Source of the DNA: CAZGTQ01 sp964528575
GTDB taxonomy: Bacteria > Planctomycetota > UBA1135 > GCA-002686595
NCBI GenBank assembly: GCA_964528575.1
Contig: CAZGTQ010000105.1
Span: 1 to 40,489 of the forward strand
Length of the DNA stretch: 40,489 nucleotides
Direction of reading: 5' to 3'
Made by a program: the position numbers and the translations under genes. Shown here piece by piece: positions 33,477 through 40,489 of the stretch. Numbering within the stretch: the stretch's first letter is position 1; each line of letters starts with the position of its first letter. Under the pieces are notes generated by a model that was given only the letters and a program-made list of their open reading frames with translations, did no database searches and was not told the DNA's origin.

Positions 33477-34208
33477 TCAGCTCGTGACGACGAGGTCGGC
33501 GATCAGGGGGAGGTGGTCCGATGCGTGGCGGGCGAGGGCGAGGCGGGAGCCGGAGAGCGTCTCGAGGTGGACGTCGCCGCGGACGAAGACGGCGTCGAGG
33601 GCGCGCACCGGGGCCCAGGCGGGGAACGTCCGGATCGGGAGCGTGGCGCCGCGGAAGCCGTACGGCTCGAGGAAGCGGCCGAGCGTGCCCCACACGTCGT
33701 TGAAGTCGCCGGCGACGATGACGGGGGTGCGCGGGTGGAAGCCGCGGAAGGGATCGCTCGCGAGGAAGCGGCGGAGCTGGGCCTTGCGCTCGATCTGCGA
33801 CAGGCCCAGGTGCAGGTTGAACACGTGCACCGTGCGCACGTGGCGCGCGTGCATCCGCACCCGGCAGCGGCCGTGCAGCACGCTGCGCCGCTTCCTGAGC
33901 GGCATCGTCAGGTCGATGTTGACCGAGTCGGTCAGCGGGTAGCGGCTGAGGATCGCGTTGCCGTACGTGCGCCCGTCGCGGAAGCGGTGGTTGGGGTACC
34001 AGACGCGGTGGCGCAGGCCGAGCTCCTCGCCGAGCAGCTCGACCTGGGCCTCGTCCGGCTTCTCGCGCGTGCCGCGCGAAACCTCCTGCAGCAGCACGAT
34101 GTCGGGCGCGTAGTGGCCGATCACCTCGCTGATCCGGCCCGGCCGGTAGCGGCGGTCGACGCCCCCCACGCACTTGTGGATGTTGTAGGTGACCAGGCGC
34201 AGCTTCAC
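33477..34208 (-). CDS. Endonuclease/exonuclease/phosphatase-family protein
   Basis: The 243-residue product shows all main EEP-fold motifs in order: LVTYNIHKCVGG, IVLLQEV (catalytic Glu), Y-G-N-A-I-L-S-R-Y-P-L, FNLHLG, IVAGDFND, and the final ASDHLPLIADL with catalytic Asp-His. Such enzymes cleave phosphodiester or phosphoester bonds of DNA, phospholipids or inositol phosphates with Mg2+. No signal peptide or TM segment is visible, so it is probably cytoplasmic. The ATG is 3 nt after the stop of the class IV aminotransferase gene, so it belongs to the same transcript. 74 bp separate it from the GT2 gene. Substrate unresolved. Confidence 0.87.
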   Translation of the reverse strand: MKLRLVTYNIHKCVGGVDRRYRPGRISEVIGHYAPDIVLLQEVSRGTREKPDEAQVELLGEELGLRHRVWYPNHRFRDGRTYGNAILSRYPLTDSVNIDLTMPLRKRRSVLHGRCRVRMHARHVRTVHVFNLHLGLSQIERKAQLRRFLASDPFRGFHPRTPVIVAGDFNDVWGTLGRFLEPYGFRGATLPIRTFPAWAPVRALDAVFVRGDVHLETLSGSRLALARHASDHLPLIADLVVTS

Positions 34209-34211
34209 GGG

Positions 34212-35111
34212 TCAGACGACAGGCGTCCCCTCGCGCGCCGTGCGTTCGGCGTAGAGCTCGCTCAAGCGGCGCGTCGTCGCGCCCACCTGCCCGCCGCCGA
34301 TCCTGCGCCCGTCGATGCGCACGACGCCGGCGAGCTCCCCCATCGTCCCGCTCGTGAACACCTCGTCCGCGCGGTACAGCTCCGTGGTCGTCAGGTCGCG
34401 CTCTTCGAAATCGATCCACTCGGCCCGGCAGATCTCGAGCACGGTCGCGCGCGTGATGCCCTCGGGGCACGCGACGAGGCGCGGCGTCAGCACCTTGCCG
34501 CCGTCGACCGCGAACACGTGCGTCGCGTTCGTCTCGGCGACGAAGCCGCGCGTGTCGAGCAGGAGCGCGTCGTCCGCTCCCGCCGCGTTCGCCTCGATCT
34601 TCGCGAGGATCGACTGGATCAGGTTCGCGTGGTGGATCTTCGGGTCGAGGCAGTCGGGCGGGAAGCGGCGGATCGAGCTGGTGACGAGCGTGACCCCGCC
34701 CTTGTCGTACACCGGCGGCTTGTGCTCGGCGACGATGATCAGCGTCGAGCCCGACTGGTTCAGCCGCGGGTCCATGCCGCTCGTGATCTTGACGCCGCGC
34801 GTGAGCGTGAGCCGCACGTGCACGCCGTCGCGCATGCCGTTGGCGCCGAGCGTGCGCTCGAGCTCCTCGCGGATCGCCTCGGGCGTCGGGACGTCGTCGA
34901 ACGCGAGCGCGAGCGCGGAGCTGCGCAGCCGCTCGAGGTGCGCCTCGAGCTTGAAGATGCGCCCGTCGTAGACGCGCAAGCCCTCCCAGACCGCATCGCC
35001 GCCCTGGACGACCGAATCGAAGACGCTGATCGCGGGCTCGTCGCGGTGCACGAGGCGCCCGTTGACGTTGACCAGGATGTCCCGGTTGCGCTCGTCGAAG
35101 CGTTGGAGCAT
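34212..35111 (-). CDS. Class IV PLP aminotransferase, BCAT-like
   Basis: The 299-residue protein has the class IV fold of branched-chain and D-amino-acid aminotransferases. Seen motifs are the early SVFDSVVQGGDAVWEGLRVY and FKLEAHLERLRSSA, then LTLTRGVKITSGM. The PLP lysine is K158 in LDPKIHHANLIQSILAKIEA, one position from the E. coli IlvE lysine by count. ETNATHVFAVDGGKVLTP and G-I-T-R-A-T-V-L-E follow, and TSGTMGELAGV binds the cofactor phosphate in relatives. Substrate (branched-chain, D-Ala or other) is open. Upstream, 10 nt away, is the sulfotransferase-like gene. From memory the pair resembles the two domains of a plant fused protein. The EEP gene follows after 3 nt. Confidence 0.92.
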   Translation of the reverse strand: MLQRFDERNRDILVNVNGRLVHRDEPAISVFDSVVQGGDAVWEGLRVYDGRIFKLEAHLERLRSSALALAFDDVPTPEAIREELERTLGANGMRDGVHVRLTLTRGVKITSGMDPRLNQSGSTLIIVAEHKPPVYDKGGVTLVTSSIRRFPPDCLDPKIHHANLIQSILAKIEANAAGADDALLLDTRGFVAETNATHVFAVDGGKVLTPRLVACPEGITRATVLEICRAEWIDFEERDLTTTELYRADEVFTSGTMGELAGVVRIDGRRIGGGQVGATTRRLSELYAERTAREGTPVV

Positions 35112-35121
35112 GGGGCGCGTC

Positions 35122-35859
35122 TCAGGCGACGAGGCGGCAGGCGAAGAGCGCGCGGTAGTACGGCTCGCACTCGGCGAGCAGCGAGCGCAACTCGCCGGAC
35201 AGGGAGACCGCGCGCGGACGGTAGGGCTCGAAGCCGCTCGAGCGCTCGACGCTGGCGTACCAGTACGGCGCCCACACGCCGTCGCTCGCGCGCTTGCCGG
35301 CGGGCCACGCGAGCATGCGCTCGTCGAACGCGAGGCCGAGCCGCGCGCACAGCCGCGTCAGCACGCCGCGCGGGTCGAGCAGCAGGTCCTTCGCATCGAC
35401 CACCGGCGGCGGCTCGCCCAGGCGCGCCCGCTCGCGCTCGAAGATCTCGCTCATCTGCGGCATCCCGAGGTCCGCGAGGCCGAAGCGCGGGCGCACCTTC
35501 GCGTAGGACGAGATCATCTCCGCGGGGTCGCGGATCAGGAACGCGTGCCGGACCTCGTCGAGCCAGGCACGGCCGACGCTCGGCAGGAGGTGGTGCGCCA
35601 TGTGCTTTTGGAAGAAGCACGTCTTGCCGAGCGGGAGCGGCGCGAGCAGCCGCGCGACCGCCTCGTCGGCGTCGGCCGGCAGCGACGCGAGGATCGCCTC
35701 GCGGCCCGGGTGGTCGAGGCCGGTCTCGGCGAGGTAGCAGGCGTACAGCGGCTCGTCGACGACGACCGTGTCGGGCCGGTTCTCGAACGCGCGCAGGAGC
35801 GCCGTCGAGACGTTGCGCGGACCCGACCACATCGCGACGCGGATCGGCTCGGCGGACAT
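35122..35859 (-). CDS. Sulfotransferase-like P-loop protein
   Basis: The 245-residue protein begins MSAEPIRVAMWSGPRNVSTA. The strand-turn-helix W-S-G-P-R-N-V-S-T-A-L-L-R-A-F corresponds to the 5'-phosphosulfate-binding loop of PAPS-dependent sulfotransferases, and HAFLIRDPAEMISSYAKV to their 3'-phosphate-binding R-D-P segment. VVDEPLYACYLAETGLDHPG and the late SDGVWAPYWYASVERSSGFE are further distinctive blocks. The start is fixed by TATGCT 8 nt before the ATG. No signal peptide is seen, so it acts in the cytoplasm. It starts the transcript with the aminotransferase (10-nt gap). True PAPS use is not proven by sequence; a P-loop regulatory or transferase role on another substrate remains possible. 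Confidence 0.85.
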   Translation of the reverse strand: MSAEPIRVAMWSGPRNVSTALLRAFENRPDTVVVDEPLYACYLAETGLDHPGREAILASLPADADEAVARLLAPLPLGKTCFFQKHMAHHLLPSVGRAWLDEVRHAFLIRDPAEMISSYAKVRPRFGLADLGMPQMSEIFERERARLGEPPPVVDAKDLLLDPRGVLTRLCARLGLAFDERMLAWPAGKRASDGVWAPYWYASVERSSGFEPYRPRAVSLSGELRSLLAECEPYYRALFACRLVA

Positions 35860-35867
35860 CGCGGGAG

Positions 35868-35873
35868 AGCATA
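35868..35873 (-). promoter_or_regulatory. -10-like box TATGCT before the sulfotransferase-like gene
   Basis: GTATGCT on the minus strand ends 8 nt before the ATG at 35859. No -35 hexamer is recognised. Confidence 0.45.
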
Positions 35874-35907
35874 CGGCGCGTCCCCGCGAGCGTCGATGCG
35901 GCCGGGC

Positions 35908-35936
35908 TCTACACGCGCCGGTCGCGCCGCTAGAAT
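35908..35936 (+). promoter_or_regulatory. Possible sigma-70 promoter for gcvP
   Basis: TCTACA (35908-35913, four of six to TTGACA), a 17-bp spacer and TAGAAT (35931-35936) form a credible promoter. The leader would be about 105 nt and is very GC-rich with two tandem ccagccggcg units. I see no glycine-riboswitch architecture in it. Confidence 0.45.
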
Positions 35937-36047
35937 CGGCCCCTTCACCTCCAGCCGGCGCCAGCCGGCGCGAGCCACAGCCCGCGCGAGCCCGCGCGCC
36001 GCGCGCGGCCGGCCGCTCCCCCCCGACGCCAGACGAAGCCCAAGCCC

Positions 36048-38978
<2,931 letters not shown>

Positions 38979-39104
38979 GGGCAACCTAAACCACTAATCC
39001 ACTGCCGCTGACTTCGCGCTGCGTGGGTTGCCGCCGCGCGTAAGGCCCGTCGCCCTCTGTCGAGAGTGCTCGTCAATTGGGATCGCTGCGCTCGGCGTGA
39101 CTCG

Positions 39105-39118
39105 CCCCGGGCCCGGGG
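39105..39118. repeat. Perfect 14-bp GC palindrome
   Basis: CCCCGGGCCCGGGG is its own reverse complement. It lies about 130 bp after gcvP and about 125 bp before the HEPN-like gene. It could act as a terminator stem or be chance in GC-rich DNA. Confidence 0.4.
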
Positions 39119-39229
39119 AAGTGCCGGGGCCATCATTGGCCTTTGCGACGAGCGAGGTACCCGAAGGTCGACGGAGTACGCACCATATGGGGTTCCTCGA
39201 AGGCGCGTGAACTCGCCCGGCTTCCGACG

Positions 39230-39235
39230 TAGGGT
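39230..39235 (+). promoter_or_regulatory. -10-like box TAGGGT before the HEPN-like gene
   Basis: TAGGGT ends 6 nt before the ATG at 39242, the same spacing as for the GT2 and symporter genes. The gene lacks a ribosome site. Confidence 0.35.
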
Positions 39236-39241
39236 GCGGCT

Positions 39242-40414
39242 ATGTCTGACACTGATCTACCGGCACCCTTTTCCTATTACAACTGGCGAACGTTCAACAA
39301 CGGCAAGGAGCCGGCCGAGACGCGAGAGTGGCAGTTATTGTCGGACGCTCACTTCACAGGGGAGATTCGAAACCTAGGACCGTACAACGTCCTCAATGCG
39401 ATCGGCACCACTTCTCCGGGCCGCGCTCGCGTTGCCCTCGTGCTGCGGGAGGGTCGCTGCGTCGAAGCGCGCGGTGGGAAGAACGCGCGGGACGCTTATC
39501 ACGGCGGACGTCACCCAGAGGAGATCGCTGCCCTCCTCTCGCTCTGCACAGGCGCGCGCGTCAAGACCGGCGGGTGGACCAGATGGTTTCGTGCCGACGG
39601 CGACCCTCTCGGACAGCCGATGGGCTCAGCAGTGCACATCGACTGGCACCTGGACGTTCGGAGGATCATGCTCCCACGGACGGTGCGGACGATCAACAAC
39701 CCGGTCAAGTTGACAGAGGGGCGCTACGCCGAGCGAATCCGCACCTACCCAACGCTTACCCCCGAGGTCGCCACTGCCCTGGTCAAGTCAGCACGCCTCT
39801 ACCAGGATGCGCTCTGGGTCGGTGAAACCGAACCGCATCTTGCCTGGCTGTTTCTGGTATCGGCGATCGAGACTGCTGCCCACCAATGGCGGCACCACGA
39901 GATGACCCCACTCGAGCACTTCGAGGAACTGAAGCCAAACATGGTTGACCTTCTGCGCAAGCACGGCGGGGACAATCTCGCTGAGGCTGTTGCAGACGAG
40001 TTCGCGCCCGTGATAGGTGCCACGCGCAAGTTCAGAGCCTTCATTCTCGAATTCGATCCCGGACCACCCCCGGGAAGGCGGCTTCTCTCAGTAAACTGGC
40101 CACGGCTCAAGAAGGACCTAAACTCGATCTACGATTGGAGATCGAAAGCGCTCCACGGCGGCACGCCTTTCCCCGCTCCGATGTGCCGGGCACCACTAAT
40201 CCGGTACAGGGGGGATTCGAGGTTCGACAACCTGCATACGGCCGCGGTCGCTGAACGCCCGCTGGGGCACTCCGCTGGAACCGACGGAGCAATGTGGGAC
40301 AACGACGAGACGCCCATGCTCCTACACGTTTTCGAGCACATAACGCGCGGAGTCTTGCTGAGGTGGTGGGCAGACAACTGCCCTCCCCCCGAGACGGCCT
40401 TGTCGCGAATGTAG
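39242..40414 (+). CDS. Apea/HEPN-like domain protein
   Basis: The 390-residue product has no signal peptide or TM helix. Residues about 175-330 are helical and contain ALVKSARLYQDALWVGET, LFLVSAIETAAHQW and, near residues 297-307, IYDWRSKALHGG. R300-x4-H305 in that block fits the R-x4-6-H catalytic motif of HEPN nucleases, and the surrounding pattern (paired helices, R-S-K-A-L-H-G) is that of Apea-like HEPN domains. Such domains are common in RNase toxins and defence proteins. The N-terminal 170 residues are not recognised. Codon use is less GC-rich than for gcvP (37 of 60 bases in 39841-39900), which suggests acquisition. No antitoxin gene is visible beside it. Confidence 0.65.
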   Translation: MSDTDLPAPFSYYNWRTFNNGKEPAETREWQLLSDAHFTGEIRNLGPYNVLNAIGTTSPGRARVALVLREGRCVEARGGKNARDAYHGGRHPEEIAALLSLCTGARVKTGGWTRWFRADGDPLGQPMGSAVHIDWHLDVRRIMLPRTVRTINNPVKLTEGRYAERIRTYPTLTPEVATALVKSARLYQDALWVGETEPHLAWLFLVSAIETAAHQWRHHEMTPLEHFEELKPNMVDLLRKHGGDNLAEAVADEFAPVIGATRKFRAFILEFDPGPPPGRRLLSVNWPRLKKDLNSIYDWRSKALHGGTPFPAPMCRAPLIRYRGDSRFDNLHTAAVAERPLGHSAGTDGAMWDNDETPMLLHVFEHITRGVLLRWWADNCPPPETALSRM

Positions 40415-40426
40415 AGCGTCCTTGCC

Positions 40427-40489
40427 CTACCACACTGCCGCCGCTTTGCGCGCGGCGTCTTCGCCGCGTGGGATCAGGTTGTTCACCTC
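40427..40489 (-). CDS. Possible 3' end of a gene cut by the right window edge
   Basis: The minus strand reads E-V-N-N-L-I-P-R-G-E-D-A-A-R-K-A-A-A-V-W-stop to the window edge with no other stop. It could be the C-terminus of a larger protein convergent with the HEPN-like gene. Twenty codons are too few to identify it, and a 6-bp hairpin (40439-40444 with 40452-40457) in the same bases could equally be a terminator. Confidence 0.25.
   Translation of the reverse strand, partial: EVNNLIPRGEDAARKAAAVW

Larger units (their letters stand above)
38979..39241. other. Intergenic region after gcvP
   Basis: This 263-bp stretch marks the change to lower GC. It holds the 14-bp palindrome at 39105-39118 and the short upstream box of the next gene. 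No gene or tRNA is recognised. No U-tract terminator is evident after gcvP. Confidence 0.45.

Noticed and set aside
35937..36047. Glycine riboswitch in the gcvP leader
   Set aside because: The leader is short, very GC-rich and shows only simple repeats; no paired aptamer layout is visible.

Overview
The window is very GC-rich bacterial DNA (46 of 60 bases are G/C in 22561-22620, counted by hand) and most likely comes from a planctomycete. The first gene, cut by the left edge, is a Planctomycete-type cytochrome c protein with a C-T-W-C-H haem site. The secreted proteins, the thioester-less alpha-2-macroglobulin and the FG-GAP protein have the same flavour. This placement is inference from gene content; there is no rRNA gene or marker gene to test it.

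Left part (1-9391): a partial cytochrome c gene diverges from prfC (release factor RF3). Then come two tandem secreted paralogues of unknown function, a DUF2007-type small protein, another secreted protein, a MIF-like tautomerase, a helix-turn-helix/coiled-coil/membrane-anchor protein and a DASS-family sodium:anion symporter. Convergent or consecutive genes are separated by strong GC hairpins.

Low-GC island (about 9392-15772; 30 of 60 bases G/C in 10021-10080): a truncated IS66-type TnpA-like fragment, a possible small membrane ORF, a 1659-residue Tat/lipoprotein-type surface protein with about 14 FG-GAP calcium-loop repeats, and about 780 bp with no recognisable gene. This looks acquired.

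Minus-strand run (15773-35859), read right to left: a sulfotransferase-like P-loop protein, a class IV aminotransferase, an endonuclease/exonuclease/phosphatase-family enzyme, a polyprenyl-phosphate-type GT2, a SAM methyltransferase, a GT-C-type membrane glycosyltransferase, a 2645-residue alpha-2-macroglobulin/TPR protein, an OPT transporter, a two-TM protein of unknown function, a YyaL/SPATA20-type thioredoxin protein and a secreted TPR protein. Several pairs overlap by 4 bp (TTGA or ATGA), so translational coupling is likely. The GT2/methyltransferase/GT-C trio plausibly makes and uses a lipid-linked sugar. The macroglobulin-to-TPR block looks like an envelope module.

Right part (36048-40489): gcvP (glycine decarboxylase P-protein) diverges from the sulfotransferase gene. 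It is followed by a lower-GC stretch with an Apea/HEPN-like protein carrying an R-x4-H motif, and a possible 3' end of another gene at the right edge.

Two observations stand out. Eight genes carry a TAnnnT box only 6-10 nt before the start codon, which suggests leaderless transcription. The adjacent sulfotransferase-like and aminotransferase genes correspond, from memory, to the two halves of a fused plant protein.
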